Positions 9,209-18,199 of a DNA stretch of 64,000 nt are shown one piece after another. The notes under the pieces are model-generated. The model was not told the DNA's origin and ran no database searches. It saw only the letters and a list, made by a program, of their open reading frames with translations. Source of the stretch: Bacillus glycinifermentans (GTDB lineage: Bacteria > Bacillota > Bacilli > Bacillales > Bacillaceae). The first letter of the stretch is position 1. Each line of letters begins with the position of its first letter. The stretch lies in assembly GCF_001042475.2 (NCBI RefSeq), contig NZ_LECW02000001.1:372001-436000 (forward strand), in the 5' to 3' direction. The position numbers and the translations under genes were made by a program.

Positions 9209-10489
9209 TTAACCAAATAATGTATCAAATATAAGGAAGATGTTGAGCGAGACGATAAGCGCCGTGATGATCCAGGATACGGCCGTCACCCACTTCGCGT
9301 TTTTCAAGCTTCCCATAATCCGCCCGCTGCTTGTAAACAAAATGAGCGGAACGAGGGCAAAAGCGATGCCGAAAGACAGGACGACCTGGCTTAGGACGAG
9401 AGCGGTCGTCGGATTGACGCCTGATGCGATGATCGCGATAGGCGGCAGAATCGTAATGAACCGTCTGACATAAAGCGGAATCCTGAAATTGATAAAGCCC
9501 TGCATGATAATATCCCCTGACAGTGTTCCGACAGAAGAGCTTGACAAGCCCGCAATCAAAAGCCCGACGCCGAACAGTACGGCAGATAGGGGACTGACCA
9601 TGCTGCTGAAATGATGAAAAGCTACATCCAGGTCTTCTACGAAAATGCCGTTTTTGAAGAACAGGGCAGCGGCGACGATCAGCATGCTGGCGTTGATCGC
9701 TCCGGCAATGAGCATTGCGATTAATATATCAATGAATTCAAAGCGAAAAATCTTTTTCTTTTCCGCTTCCGTTTTGCCTACCACTCTGCGCTGCGTGAGG
9801 GCGGAGTGAAGGTAAATCGCATGGGGCATAACCGTCGCTCCCAGGATTCCTGCCGCCAGGAGAATGCTGTCAGCCCCGTGAAAGCGGGGGATGAGCATAC
9901 CTTGAAGCACCGCAGCTGGATCAGGCTTTGCAAAAAACGTCTGAAGCGCAAAAGCGATCACGACGATAAACAGCATTCCCGTAATCGCCGCTTCCAGCGG
10001 GCGGAAGCCGCGTCTTTGCAGCTCCAAAATCGCAAACGATCCCACAGCTGCGATGAGGGAAGCTTCAAGAAGCGGAATGCCGAACAACAGGTAAAGCCCG
10101 AGCGCGGCTCCGATGAATTCGGCTAGATCGGTCGCGATGACGACGAGCTCCCCTTGAATCCACAGGCCGACAGAAACCGGTTTTGGAAACTCTTCTCTTG
10201 CGACTTCAGGCAGGTTTTTCCCCGTAGCAATCCCGAGCTTGGCGGATAATGATTGGATGAGAAGCGCCATGATATTTGAAAAAAGAATAACCCATAAAAG
10301 CAAATACCCGTACTTGGAACCGGCGGCGATATTCGTGGCAAAGTTCCCGGGATCAATATAGGCGATGGCCGCTATGAAAGCGGGGCCTAAAAAGGGAAGC
10401 AGCCTTTTAAAGCCTCTGCTTTTTCCGTCTAATGCGTCTTGAGCTTCTTTTGATATTTGAGTGTGTCTGGACATGTCATTACTGACCAT
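9209..10489 (-). CDS. mntH: Nramp-family manganese(II)/proton symporter MntH
   Basis: A 426-residue membrane transporter with 11 hydrophobic segments. The metal-binding motif of helix 1 is DPGNFATNI (about residues 46-54), and helix 6 carries the second motif MPHAIYLHSAL. It imports Mn2+ across the cytoplasmic membrane. I chose the ATG at 10487-10489, 6 bp after AGGTG; the GTG at 10498 lies inside that site. Length then matches B. subtilis MntH (about 425). An MntR operator lies just upstream, so repression in high manganese is expected. Confidence 0.95.
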   Translation of the reverse strand: MVSNDMSRHTQISKEAQDALDGKSRGFKRLLPFLGPAFIAAIAYIDPGNFATNIAAGSKYGYLLLWVILFSNIMALLIQSLSAKLGIATGKNLPEVAREEFPKPVSVGLWIQGELVVIATDLAEFIGAALGLYLLFGIPLLEASLIAAVGSFAILELQRRGFRPLEAAITGMLFIVVIAFALQTFFAKPDPAAVLQGMLIPRFHGADSILLAAGILGATVMPHAIYLHSALTQRRVVGKTEAEKKKIFRFEFIDILIAMLIAGAINASMLIVAAALFFKNGIFVEDLDVAFHHFSSMVSPLSAVLFGVGLLIAGLSSSSVGTLSGDIIMQGFINFRIPLYVRRFITILPPIAIIASGVNPTTALVLSQVVLSFGIAFALVPLILFTSSGRIMGSLKNAKWVTAVSWIITALIVSLNIFLIFDTLFG

Positions 10490-10531
10490 CTGATTCACCT
10501 AGATTCTCTGTTGTTTTTCCTTGTGCACAAA

Positions 10532-10548
10532 AGTTTCCTTAGCGCAAA
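10532..10548 (-). promoter_or_regulatory. MntR operator upstream of mntH
   Basis: Read on the minus strand, TTTGCGCTAAGGAAACT closely matches the B. subtilis mntH MntR box (TTTGCCTTAAGGAAACT). It lies about 45 bp upstream of the mntH start. Confidence 0.75.
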
Positions 10549-10634
10549 ATGTAATTTAATCATATGCCTGCCATCATAAAATGTCAACCGTTTGATTTTA
10601 TAGTGTATGCAGGAAGTGTTTCACGCAAACAAAA

Positions 10635-10661
10635 ACCAGCATCGTTTTGACACGATGCTGG
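10635..10661 (-). terminator. Terminator of ydaS
   Basis: The stem CCAGCATCG / CGATGCTGG is followed on the minus strand by TTTTTG. It lies just after the ydaS stop. Confidence 0.8.
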
Positions 10662-10678
10662 CGTGCGTGCGTGGCCGC

Positions 10679-10939
10679 TTATGCTTCAGATCCCATTCTT
10701 CCGCGGAAGATCAAGCTTAATATAAAGACGAGAATCGCGGCCCCGATGATAGCCGGAATGATGGCAAAGCCCGCAATATCAGGCCCCCATGTGCCAAACA
10801 GCCCGTGGCCGATCCAGGCGCCGATAAAACCGACGACCATCGAGCCGATGATGCCTCCAGGAGCGCCGTTTCCTCCGATGGCTCCCCCGATCAGTCCGAT
10901 CACAATGGCGACGACGACAGAAACGAGAAATCCTAACAT
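10679..10939 (-). CDS. ydaS: GlsB/YeaQ/YmgE-family small stress membrane protein YdaS
   Basis: An 86-residue glycine-rich membrane protein with three hydrophobic segments, typical of the transglycosylase-associated/YeaQ family (GGIIGSMVVGFIGAWIGHGL). The ATG at 10937-10939 follows GAGGGGG and gives the usual MLGFLVS start. B. subtilis YdaS is a SigB-dependent general stress protein, and a SigB-like promoter is visible at 10979-11004. The biochemical role of the family is unknown. Confidence 0.88.
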   Translation of the reverse strand: MLGFLVSVVVAIVIGLIGGAIGGNGAPGGIIGSMVVGFIGAWIGHGLFGTWGPDIAGFAIIPAIIGAAILVFILSLIFRGRMGSEA

Positions 10940-10978
10940 TGTTTTTTCCCCCTCTTTCAAATGATTTGTATTATGTGT

Positions 10979-11004
10979 TTAGCCTCCTTGGGAGTTACAT
11001 AAAC
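10979..11004 (-). promoter_or_regulatory. SigB promoter of ydaS
   Basis: On the minus strand GTTTAT (11004-10999) and GGCTAA (10984-10979) are separated by 14 bp, close to the SigB consensus. Confidence 0.6.
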
Positions 11005-11024
11005 ATTTGAAAGCGCATCGGGTG

Positions 11025-12446
11025 CTAATCTTCGAGCAATGAAGCGCCGGCGATGCCTGGATGGGTCATCTCATAAGGATCGAGAATCAAGTCAAGCTCT
11101 TCTTCTGTCAATACGCCGTGCAGCAGGCAGAGTTCACGGACCGATCTGCCGGTGGCGATCGCTTCTTTCGCAATCCGCGCGGCGGCCTCATAGCCAAGAT
11201 GAGGGTTGACCGCCGTAATGACGCCGACGCTTTTCTCGACGAATTCTTTCAGCCTGATCTCATTCGCTTCAATCCCCTTCACGCAATAGTCTGTGAATAC
11301 GCGGAAGCCGTTGTTCATGATCTTGATCGATTGCAGCAGATTGAAGACAAGGACAGGCTCCATGACGTTTAATTCGAGCTGGCCGGCTTCTGATGCAAGG
11401 CAGATCGTATGATCATTGCCGATGACCTGGAACGCGATCTGATTCATGACTTCTGGCATCACCGGATTTACTTTGCCGGGCATAATAGATGAGCCGGGCT
11501 GGCGGGGAGGGAGCCTGATCTCGGCAAGGCCTGCTCTTGGTCCTGATGCCATCAGCCGAAGATCATTGGCGATCTTCGACATGTTCATCATTCCTACCTT
11601 TAAGGCGGCGGAGACTTCCGTGTAAGCATCCGTATTTTGGGTGGCGTCGACAAGGTGATCTGCGCCGGTCAGCTCGTATCCGCTGATCTCAGATAAATGT
11701 TTGACGACGTTTTTAATATATCGCGGGTCAGCGTTCAGCCCGGTTCCCACCGCCGTCGCACCCATATTGACTTCATACAGGTGGTGCCGGGATTGTTTAA
11801 TCCGCTCGATGTCCCGCTCGATCACGCGCGAATACGCTTCAAATTCCTGTCCGAGGCGGATCGGGACGGCGTCTTGAAGATGAGTCCGTCCCATTTTGAT
11901 GACGAAATCGAATTCGGCAGCTTTTTTTCGGAAGGCATCCAGCATATCCCCCATGGTCGCCAGCAGTTTTTTCAGATGATTCAAGGTTGCCAGGTGTATG
12001 GCTGTCGGAAATACGTCATTCGTCGATTGAGCCATATTGACGTGCGTATTCGGGCTTAAATGGAAATAATCGCCTTTTTCTTTTCCTAACAGCTCCAATC
12101 CCCTGTTTGCGATAACTTCATTTGTATTCATATTCATCGACGTTCCGGCCCCGCCCTGAATGGGATCGACGATGAAATGATCATGCCAGAGGCCGTCGAC
12201 GATTTCTCCGGCCGCTTGAACGATCACCTCGCCAAGGCCTTTGTACAGCCGCTTAATTTCCATATTGGAAAGAGCTGCCGCTTTTTTCACCATCGCCAAT
12301 GCTTTAATCAGCTCTTCGTCGATCTGGTAGCCGGTAATCGGAAAGTTCTCAACGGCCCGCATCGTCTGTACGCCGTAATAAGCGTCAGCCGGGACTTCTT
12401 TTTCGCCTAAAAAATCTTTTTCAATCCGGGTTGTTTTCTCTTCCAT
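11025..12446 (-). CDS. ansB: Aspartate ammonia-lyase (aspartase)
   Basis: A 473-residue member of the aspartase/fumarase superfamily that converts L-aspartate to fumarate and ammonia. The superfamily signature GSSIMPGKVNP with the catalytic serine loop is at about 317-327. The substrate stretches GGAGTSMNMNTNE (about 99-111) and QSTNDVFPTA point to aspartase or fumarase, and the overall sequence fits aspartase better. The start has GGAGGG 8 bp upstream. Unlike the B. subtilis ansAB operon there is no asparaginase gene next to it, so this may be a second, stand-alone aspartase. Confidence 0.88.
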   Translation of the reverse strand: MEEKTTRIEKDFLGEKEVPADAYYGVQTMRAVENFPITGYQIDEELIKALAMVKKAAALSNMEIKRLYKGLGEVIVQAAGEIVDGLWHDHFIVDPIQGGAGTSMNMNTNEVIANRGLELLGKEKGDYFHLSPNTHVNMAQSTNDVFPTAIHLATLNHLKKLLATMGDMLDAFRKKAAEFDFVIKMGRTHLQDAVPIRLGQEFEAYSRVIERDIERIKQSRHHLYEVNMGATAVGTGLNADPRYIKNVVKHLSEISGYELTGADHLVDATQNTDAYTEVSAALKVGMMNMSKIANDLRLMASGPRAGLAEIRLPPRQPGSSIMPGKVNPVMPEVMNQIAFQVIGNDHTICLASEAGQLELNVMEPVLVFNLLQSIKIMNNGFRVFTDYCVKGIEANEIRLKEFVEKSVGVITAVNPHLGYEAAARIAKEAIATGRSVRELCLLHGVLTEEELDLILDPYEMTHPGIAGASLLED

Positions 12447-12689
12447 GTGTCAGACCCTCCGTAATGTGTTTCTTATCCTGTAGTGTGTCACGATTCACCT
12501 GGTTTTAGTTTTTGAACGAAAAAAAAGTAAAATCGGCTTGGAAACGGAATCTGTCAAGAAATAAAAAGCCCTTTTTCTTAATCATATCCGCTTATTTGCA
12601 TGCTGGAGGATTTTTAAGGAAACATATGCAAAGAGAAAATAAATAGTAAAATAGTTATGTTTATTTATTATTAACTTAATTAAATACTT

Positions 12690-12718
12690 TACGATCCCGC
12701 TTTTTTGTAGTAAAGTCC
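12690..12718. promoter_or_regulatory. Inverted repeat upstream of the glycosyltransferase gene
   Basis: The 300-bp gap between aspartase and the glycosyltransferase is AT-rich and without genes. Near its end ACTTTAC and GTAAAGT form an inverted repeat separated by about 15 bp, in the region where a promoter should be. It could be an operator; no regulator can be named. Confidence 0.3.
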
Positions 12719-12750
12719 TTTATAAATTTTCAAACGAAAGGAAGATCACG

Positions 12751-13947
12751 ATGGGAAAAGCGCTGATGATCAACTTCCCGGGCGAAGGGCACATCAACCC
12801 CTCTTTAGGTGTGACGAAGGAGCTTCAAAGCAGGGGAGAGACGATCGTTTATTATGCCGTCGAAGAATACGCGGAAAAAATCAAAAAAACAGGGGCTGAA
12901 GTCCGTTTGTACCCGGACTTCAGAGAGACGTTATCCTTCGGAAAAAACATGACAGGCGATGAAAACAAGGACTACGCCGAAATGATGTACAACATGGCAA
13001 AAAAGGCGGGCGACATCGTTGACCTAATATATGAGGAAGTCCGCCATGAAACGTACGACTATGTTATTTTTGACCATCACTTTTTGGCAGGAAAAATCAT
13101 TGCGGAGATGCTCGGGCTTCCGGGCATTTCATTGTGCACGACGTTTGCGATTAATAAAGACATGAGCATGTCGTTTAAAGACAGGCAGGGTGACTTCGAA
13201 AGCTCGCCTTATTTTGAAAAATTCAAAGAGATGATGGCGGAGTTAAACGACAGGTATCCAATCAGCCTTGACGATCCGTTTGATGTTTTCCTCTGTCCGG
13301 GGGATATCACGATCGTCTTCACTTCAAGAGAATTCCAGCCGCAGGCGGATCAGTTTGGAGACGATTATTTGTTTGTGGGACCGTCCGTTACCAGCCGGCA
13401 GGAGTCTGCCGATTTTCCGTTCGCCGAACTGGAAGGCGAAAAAGTCATCGTCATTTCGATGGGAACGATTTTTAATCGCCAACAAGAGGTGTACAATATG
13501 TGCATTGAAGCCTTAAAAGATTTTGACGGCAAAGTGGTGATGTCAATCGGCAAATATACGGACCCGGCCGATCTTGACCAGATCCCCTCACATTTTATCG
13601 TAAGGCCGTATATACCGCAGCTGGAACTATTGAAAGTCGCCGATTTATTCGTCACGCACGGAGGAATGAACAGCACAAATGAAGGGCTCTATTTCGACAC
13701 GCCGCTTCTCGTCATTCCGATGGGAGGAGATCAATTTCTTGTCGCCTCTCAGGTCGAGAAGACAGGAGCCGGGCTGAAGCTTGACAAAAAAGAGCTTTCC
13801 TCAAGCGTATTGCGGCAAAAAATAAAAGAGATCATCAATAACAGTTCCTATGCTGCAAGCGCCGCGGACATCGGCCGGTCGCTAAGGGATGCCGGCGGTT
13901 ACAAACGGGCGGCGGACGCCATTTTCGGCCTCGTCCCGCAAAAATGA
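12751..13947 (+). CDS. Macrolide-type UDP-glycosyltransferase (MGT/GT1 family, YdhE/YjiC-like)
   Basis: A 398-residue GT-B-fold glycosyltransferase of the MGT family. The N-terminal acceptor domain begins LMINFPGEGHINPSLGVT with the conserved GHxNP. The C-terminal donor domain carries THGGMNSTNEGLYFDTPLL (about 307-325) and IPMGGDQF, the sugar-nucleotide-binding signature. Members in Bacillus glycosylate small aromatic or macrolide molecules; the natural acceptor is not known. The start follows CGAAAGGAAG. It is flanked by a 300-bp AT-rich upstream region and a terminator, so it is monocistronic. Confidence 0.88.
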   Translation: MGKALMINFPGEGHINPSLGVTKELQSRGETIVYYAVEEYAEKIKKTGAEVRLYPDFRETLSFGKNMTGDENKDYAEMMYNMAKKAGDIVDLIYEEVRHETYDYVIFDHHFLAGKIIAEMLGLPGISLCTTFAINKDMSMSFKDRQGDFESSPYFEKFKEMMAELNDRYPISLDDPFDVFLCPGDITIVFTSREFQPQADQFGDDYLFVGPSVTSRQESADFPFAELEGEKVIVISMGTIFNRQQEVYNMCIEALKDFDGKVVMSIGKYTDPADLDQIPSHFIVRPYIPQLELLKVADLFVTHGGMNSTNEGLYFDTPLLVIPMGGDQFLVASQVEKTGAGLKLDKKELSSSVLRQKIKEIINNSSYAASAADIGRSLRDAGGYKRAADAIFGLVPQK

Positions 13948-13979
13948 GACGCTCCAATACCGGAGCGTCATTTTTTTAG
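13947..13979. terminator. Terminator between glycosyltransferase and ydaT
   Basis: GACGCTCC / GGAGCGTC is followed by a T run. It overlaps the end of the convergent ydaT gene. Confidence 0.8.
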
Positions 13980-14410
13980 CTCATCCGTATCTTTTTTTGA
14001 ACGCTGCCGTCCTTTTGATGGACGATGACGGAGCTTCCCTTGTTCCGGGCGATTTCCTTTGCCCGTTTAACCGCCTCAGCCTTTGTCTCCTTTACATCGC
14101 TTGCGCGTTTTGCATCTTCGGCCTTTACAGCCCAGCCTTTTTCATGCTTTACGACATGCTCGCACTTTTCAGCCAGATTCGAATCGCCGCCATCCCGCGT
14201 TGTTTCATGGCCGTTTTCCAAAAACGCGTTGATCTCGCGTTCGCTTCTGTTTTCGGCCCACTCTTTCGCTTGGCTCGTCGCGATCGGAATCGCGCGGCCT
14301 TCCTCATAGCCTTCGTCAATCATCGCGTTTGCTATTTCGATCGCTTTTTTTCTGACCGGCTTGTCCAGATTTTTCAGTGAAGCAGGATAGTCCTCCATTG
14401 TCCAAGGCAT
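13976..14410 (-). CDS. ydaT: General stress protein YdaT (DUF2188 / ChaB-like)
   Basis: A 144-residue soluble, charged protein. The N-terminal part (MPWTMEDYPASLKNLDKPVR to about residue 65) is ChaB-like. The C-terminal 60 residues match DUF2188 (KHEKGWAVKAEDAKRAS and SSVIVHQKDGSVQKKIR). Length and sequence correspond to B. subtilis YdaT, a SigB-controlled protein of unknown mechanism. A SigB-like promoter with a perfect GGGTAT lies upstream. It is convergent with the glycosyltransferase. Confidence 0.88.
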   Translation of the reverse strand: MPWTMEDYPASLKNLDKPVRKKAIEIANAMIDEGYEEGRAIPIATSQAKEWAENRSEREINAFLENGHETTRDGGDSNLAEKCEHVVKHEKGWAVKAEDAKRASDVKETKAEAVKRAKEIARNKGSSVIVHQKDGSVQKKIRMS

Positions 14411-14446
14411 CCTTTTTATACCCCCTTTTTCGCTATTGGTTTTGTC

Positions 14447-14473
14447 ATACCCGTTTCATGCGGTTAAAAAAAC
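14447..14473 (-). promoter_or_regulatory. SigB promoter of ydaT
   Basis: On the minus strand GTTTTT and GGGTAT are 15 bp apart, with a perfect -10 element. It lies 37 bp upstream of the ydaT start. Confidence 0.55.
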
Positions 14474-14521
14474 GGCGATTCATTGTATACTATAAAAAAC
14501 GGTAAGGAGGACAGACGTCCT

Positions 14522-15364
14522 ATGCATAATGAACAGTCGGATTTAGAGGCCCAGCTGAAAGACATCGAAAAATGGGAAAAAGAGCAGCAAAAAGTATGGT
14601 TTTGGGAAAGAATCGGCCGGATTCCGTTTAAAGTGCTGGACAAGCTTACGCCGGCGTTTATCCAAGATAAAATCGGCCTTTTGCTTGATGAAATCGGAGG
14701 TTTTATTCAAAACGGAGGCCAATATTTAACATCTGAAAAACATCTGATTCGAAAGTTTCAAAAAGAACTTCCGGATGAATCGATTCAATCGATTGACGAT
14801 ATCAAAAAAGCTCCGATCTCCGTCATGGACCATATTTGCGAAGAACTGGGGAAAAACAGGGCGAACACGGCGGCCGTTCAAGGAGCGACGACGGGCGTCG
14901 GCGGTTTGTTTACCCTTGCCATCGATATTCCGGCCATCCTCGGCCTTTCGCTGAAAACATTGCAAGATATCGCGGTATCATACGGATACGATCCGAAAGA
15001 TAAAGCGGAGCGGATGTTCATCATCAAATGCCTTCAGCTCAGTGCCGCGGACATCGTCGGAAAAAAAGCGATCATCGGGGAGCTCAGCCAATACCACAAG
15101 CAGCCCGACGCACGCCAAAACATGATTTCGCAGATTCAGGGATGGCGGGAAGTCGTTTATACATACCGCGATTCTTTCGGCTGGAAAAAGCTGTTTCAAA
15201 TGGTGCCCGTGGCCGGCATTTTGTTTGGCGCTGTCACAAACCGTTCGATGATAAACGGTGTAGCGGAAGCAGGAATGATGATGTATAAGAAGCGGAGGAT
15301 ATTGGAGCGGCTTGAGGATATGAAGAATAATCCGGAGACCTCAGATCCCGCCGATGAGAGATAA
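14522..15364 (+). CDS. ydbA: EcsC-family protein YdbA
   Basis: A 280-residue EcsC-family protein. The N-terminus is highly charged (EAQLKDIEKWEKEQQKVW). The middle holds a glycine/alanine-rich hydrophobic segment at about 115-140 (GATTGVGGLFTLAIDIPAIL) and a second one near 215-235, suggesting membrane association. I chose the ATG at 14522 after AAGGAGG; the longer frame overlaps the promoter region. It corresponds to B. subtilis ydbA in the same neighbourhood. Function is unknown; the family name comes from a regulator of ABC-type secretion. Confidence 0.82.
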   Translation: MHNEQSDLEAQLKDIEKWEKEQQKVWFWERIGRIPFKVLDKLTPAFIQDKIGLLLDEIGGFIQNGGQYLTSEKHLIRKFQKELPDESIQSIDDIKKAPISVMDHICEELGKNRANTAAVQGATTGVGGLFTLAIDIPAILGLSLKTLQDIAVSYGYDPKDKAERMFIIKCLQLSAADIVGKKAIIGELSQYHKQPDARQNMISQIQGWREVVYTYRDSFGWKKLFQMVPVAGILFGAVTNRSMINGVAEAGMMMYKKRRILERLEDMKNNPETSDPADER

Positions 15365-15381
15365 CGGCAAAATCGTTCTGA

Positions 15382-15413
15382 CCAAAAAGACCTGTGATTT
15401 TTCGCGGGTTTTT
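15382..15413 (+). terminator. Probable terminator after ydbA
   Basis: An imperfect stem AAAGACCTGTGA / TCGCGGGTTTTTT ends in a T run. Confidence 0.5.
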
Positions 15414-15487
15414 TCTATTCATGTTGATTCCGTTTGCCCTATATGACAGCCGGGTTATAGAATGATAAGGAGAAGGGGGGAAAATTT

Positions 15488-16093
15488 GTGAAAAAAATCG
15501 TGTTTTTCGTTTTGCCGGCTGTGTTTTTATTCATGGCAGCGGGATGCAATAATCATTCGGCGACTTCGACATCATCAGAACATACAAGTGCTAAAACAAA
15601 ATCTTCTGAAACAAATTCTTCTTATACTGATCAAAAACAGGATGCTTCAACAGGCGATTCAAATTCGGGGGATCATCAGACAATAACAAGCAGCGATGAT
15701 CAAAGCTCCTCAACATCATCGGCAAACGGCAGCAGCGACCAGAAATCGCCGGCGTCATCAAAAACGAACAGAGATACGGACTCAGATGATCAAAAATCGA
15801 GCTCCTCACAATCCAATCGCGCTAACATTACGTCCGGAAGTTCTGCCATTGAGTACTTAAAAAGTAAATTAAAAATGGAAAACCAGGATGATATCGTATT
15901 TGATGATATGGAGGGAGAGTTGGAGACAGACAGCAATGGTTCTTTCTACACAATTGAATTAACATCAAAGTCATTACGGAAAAACGTTGGATTATACAAA
16001 GTCTATCAAGATGGTACATACACGGAAAAAAATGAAGCCCTCAAGTATGAGGGCTTATGCTCGTCAGCTTTTCCGTTCCGTAAATCTTGGTAA
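15488..16093 (+). CDS. Putative lipoprotein with Ser/Thr-rich linker
   Basis: A 201-residue secreted lipoprotein. A basic N-terminus and hydrophobic segment end in the lipobox MAAGC (Cys at about 20). Residues about 24-115 are a low-complexity Ser/Thr/Asp/Gln linker. Residues about 117-180 form a small folded domain (SAIEYLKSKLKMENQDDIVF to LYKVYQDGTYTEK). The start is GTG after GGGGGG. The last 20 codons run through the terminator hairpin of the convergent antiporter gene and look unrelated to the domain, so the 3' end may have been replaced. No family name can be given. Confidence 0.65.
   Translation: MKKIVFFVLPAVFLFMAAGCNNHSATSTSSEHTSAKTKSSETNSSYTDQKQDASTGDSNSGDHQTITSSDDQSSSTSSANGSSDQKSPASSKTNRDTDSDDQKSSSSQSNRANITSGSSAIEYLKSKLKMENQDDIVFDDMEGELETDSNGSFYTIELTSKSLRKNVGLYKVYQDGTYTEKNEALKYEGLCSSAFPFRKSW
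16024..16057 (-). terminator. Terminator of the NhaC-type antiporter gene, inside the lipoprotein gene's 3' end
   Basis: AAGCCCTC / GAGGGCTT with a seven-T run on the minus strand. Confidence 0.7.
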
Positions 16094-17359
16094 ACCGAAT
16101 ATAATCGCGCAGATCCCGCAGACGCCGATTAAAATCGGATAGAAGGAATAAGGCAGGATGCTGATCGGTGATATTTTCGCAATCTGCGCCGCTGACAAGA
16201 GTTGTGCGCCATACGGAATCAGCCCTTGAACCGCGCATGAGAAAATATCAAGGATACTCGCCGACTTGCGACGATCAATGCCGTATTGATCTGACAAATC
16301 TTTGGCAAGAGGCCCTGATGTGATAATCGCGATCGTGTTGTTGGCCGTGGCCAGGTTTGTGGTGCTGACAATCCCGGCAATTCCGGCTTCCGCGCCTTTT
16401 TTCGACCGAATTCGGCGGGACACGAAGCCAAGCAGGAAGGCGATTCCGCCGTTTCGTTTCATCATTTCCGCCATTCCGCCGATCAAAAGTGATAAGATGA
16501 TCAGCTCGGACATGCCGCTGATTCCTTCGGTGACGGCTGTCAAATAGGTGTGTACGGTCAGGCTGCCGTCGGCGATTCCGATGATTCCGGCCAAAACGAT
16601 TCCGGCAAGGATGACGGCCATCACGTTAAACCCGAGAAGCGCAAAAATCAGCACACAGAGATACGGAAGCACCTTCACCAAGCTGTACGACTCTGACTGA
16701 ACCCCTGGATGGCCTCCTGAAGTGAAGATCATAAATAGGATAATCGTGATAACCGCGGCGGGCAGGATGATCAGAAAATTCGTTTTGAACTTGTCGGTCA
16801 TTTTCGTTTTTTGCGTGCGGACTGCCGCGATAGTTGTGTCAGATATAAAGGACAAGTTATCGCCGAACATCGCTCCCCCGACGACAGCAGCCGCCGTGAT
16901 CGAGGCGGAAATCCCGATTTCTCCGCTTATCCCTGCGCCGATCGGAGCGAGAGCCGCTATCGTTCCCATCGAAGTCCCCAGGGAAATCGAAATAAAAGCG
17001 GCGATGACAAACAGACCCGCGACCATGAACTGCCCAGGAATGAGCGACAGCGCCAGATGCACGGTCGAATCGACCGCTCCCATCGCTTTCGTCGCAGAGG
17101 AAAAAGCCCCGGCTAAAATGAAGATCATAATCATGATCATAATATCGGGGTGTCCCGCGCCTTTTGCGAACCACTCCATCTTTTGGTTCAGCGTCTCTTT
17201 TCGGTTCATGGCGAGTGAAAAAACCGCTGCGATCAGGGCGGCGCAAACGATCGGCAGGCTGTAGAAATCGCCGGTGATAAGCCCTGATCCTACGAATAAA
17301 CAGACAAATAAGAAGAGCGGCAAAAGCCCGTAGGCCTTTCCGTTTTGTGTTTGCATCAT
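16064..17359 (-). CDS. NhaC-family Na+/H+ antiporter
   Basis: A 431-residue membrane protein with about 12 hydrophobic segments belonging to the NhaC ion-transporter family. The conserved region GTSMGTIAALAPIG followed by AAVVGGAMFGDNLSFISDTT (about 140-190) contains the acidic GDN/SDTT residues of the transport site. It probably exports Na+ or a carboxylate-coupled ion in exchange for protons. The start at 17357-17359 has AAAGGAG at 9 bp. It is divergent from the cupin gene with about 110 bp between. Within the family it could also be a malate/lactate-Na+ type; sequence alone does not decide. Confidence 0.82.
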   Translation of the reverse strand: MMQTQNGKAYGLLPLFLFVCLFVGSGLITGDFYSLPIVCAALIAAVFSLAMNRKETLNQKMEWFAKGAGHPDIMIMIMIFILAGAFSSATKAMGAVDSTVHLALSLIPGQFMVAGLFVIAAFISISLGTSMGTIAALAPIGAGISGEIGISASITAAAVVGGAMFGDNLSFISDTTIAAVRTQKTKMTDKFKTNFLIILPAAVITIILFMIFTSGGHPGVQSESYSLVKVLPYLCVLIFALLGFNVMAVILAGIVLAGIIGIADGSLTVHTYLTAVTEGISGMSELIILSLLIGGMAEMMKRNGGIAFLLGFVSRRIRSKKGAEAGIAGIVSTTNLATANNTIAIITSGPLAKDLSDQYGIDRRKSASILDIFSCAVQGLIPYGAQLLSAAQIAKISPISILPYSFYPILIGVCGICAIIFGLPRFTERKS

Positions 17360-17467
17360 TCGATAAACTCCTTTTTTCATCAATATTCAACACTTTAAAA
17401 GGCGAATGCACAAAAGTCAAATGGTAAAATAAGTTGAAAAGAATGTCAAATTCAAAGGGTGAAACGG

Positions 17468-18154
17468 ATGAACAAAATGAATTTTTCCTCTTTGACGAAG
17501 GGGATCAAGGAGAAACATGCCAATTTCATCGTATCGGAGGTGAACGTCCACTGCTTGCGGATCGCAGTCTTGGAGGGCGAGTACGTGTGGCATTTCCACC
17601 CCGATACAGATGAGCTGTTTATCGTATTGGAGGGGGAGCTTCTCATCGACTTTAAGGACCGCGGCACAGAGGTGCTGAAGCCGAACGATACGCTGCTCAT
17701 CCCGAAAGGCGTGATTCATCGGACCCGCGCAAACGCAAGGACCGTCAATCTGTGTATGGAACAAACGAGCGCGGAAACCGTGATGTTTAACGAAGGAAAT
17801 GTGCTGAAGCTGATTTGCTGCAAAACAGATGAACTGCATAAACAGCCGTTCAGCGAAGCGCAGGCGAAATGGAGCCCGCTTCAAAACGTAAAAGGCTTCA
17901 TCAGGCAATGGGGCGGCTTTCGGCAGTCTGAAGACGGATGGGAGGCCGTGATCATGGCGCTGTGGGAGTCGAAACACGATTATTTGAATTTTATGGAGCA
18001 TGACCATGATGCGATCTTTGAAAAAACGAATCAGACAGGCACGTTTCAAGCAATCGAAGTTGCGCTCATCGAAGGCGCGGCAGAGATCAATCAGGCATTG
18101 AAAAGCAATTGCACGGTTTCTGAACCTGGATGGATGGTCGACGGCAGGGCGTGA
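17468..18154 (+). CDS. Fusion of a cupin (YdbB-like) and a DUF4937/YdbC-like domain
   Basis: A 228-residue protein made of two modules that I know as separate neighbouring genes in B. subtilis. Residues about 10-105 are a single-domain cupin (EYVWHFHPDTDELFIVLEGE, then IPKGVIHRTRA) with metal-ligand histidines. Residues about 120-205 match YdbC-type DUF4937 (WSPLQNVKGFIRQWGG and HDAIFEKTNQTGTFQAIEV). The ATG at 17468 follows AAAGGGTG by 6 bp. No enzymatic activity can be assigned. The gene sits between the antiporter and gsiB, where ydbB-ydbC lie in B. subtilis. Confidence 0.75.
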   Translation: MNKMNFSSLTKGIKEKHANFIVSEVNVHCLRIAVLEGEYVWHFHPDTDELFIVLEGELLIDFKDRGTEVLKPNDTLLIPKGVIHRTRANARTVNLCMEQTSAETVMFNEGNVLKLICCKTDELHKQPFSEAQAKWSPLQNVKGFIRQWGGFRQSEDGWEAVIMALWESKHDYLNFMEHDHDAIFEKTNQTGTFQAIEVALIEGAAEINQALKSNCTVSEPGWMVDGRA

Positions 18155-18199
18155 ACAGCCCGAATATTCTCCGGCTCTCCACGCGAATGTGCTATTTTT

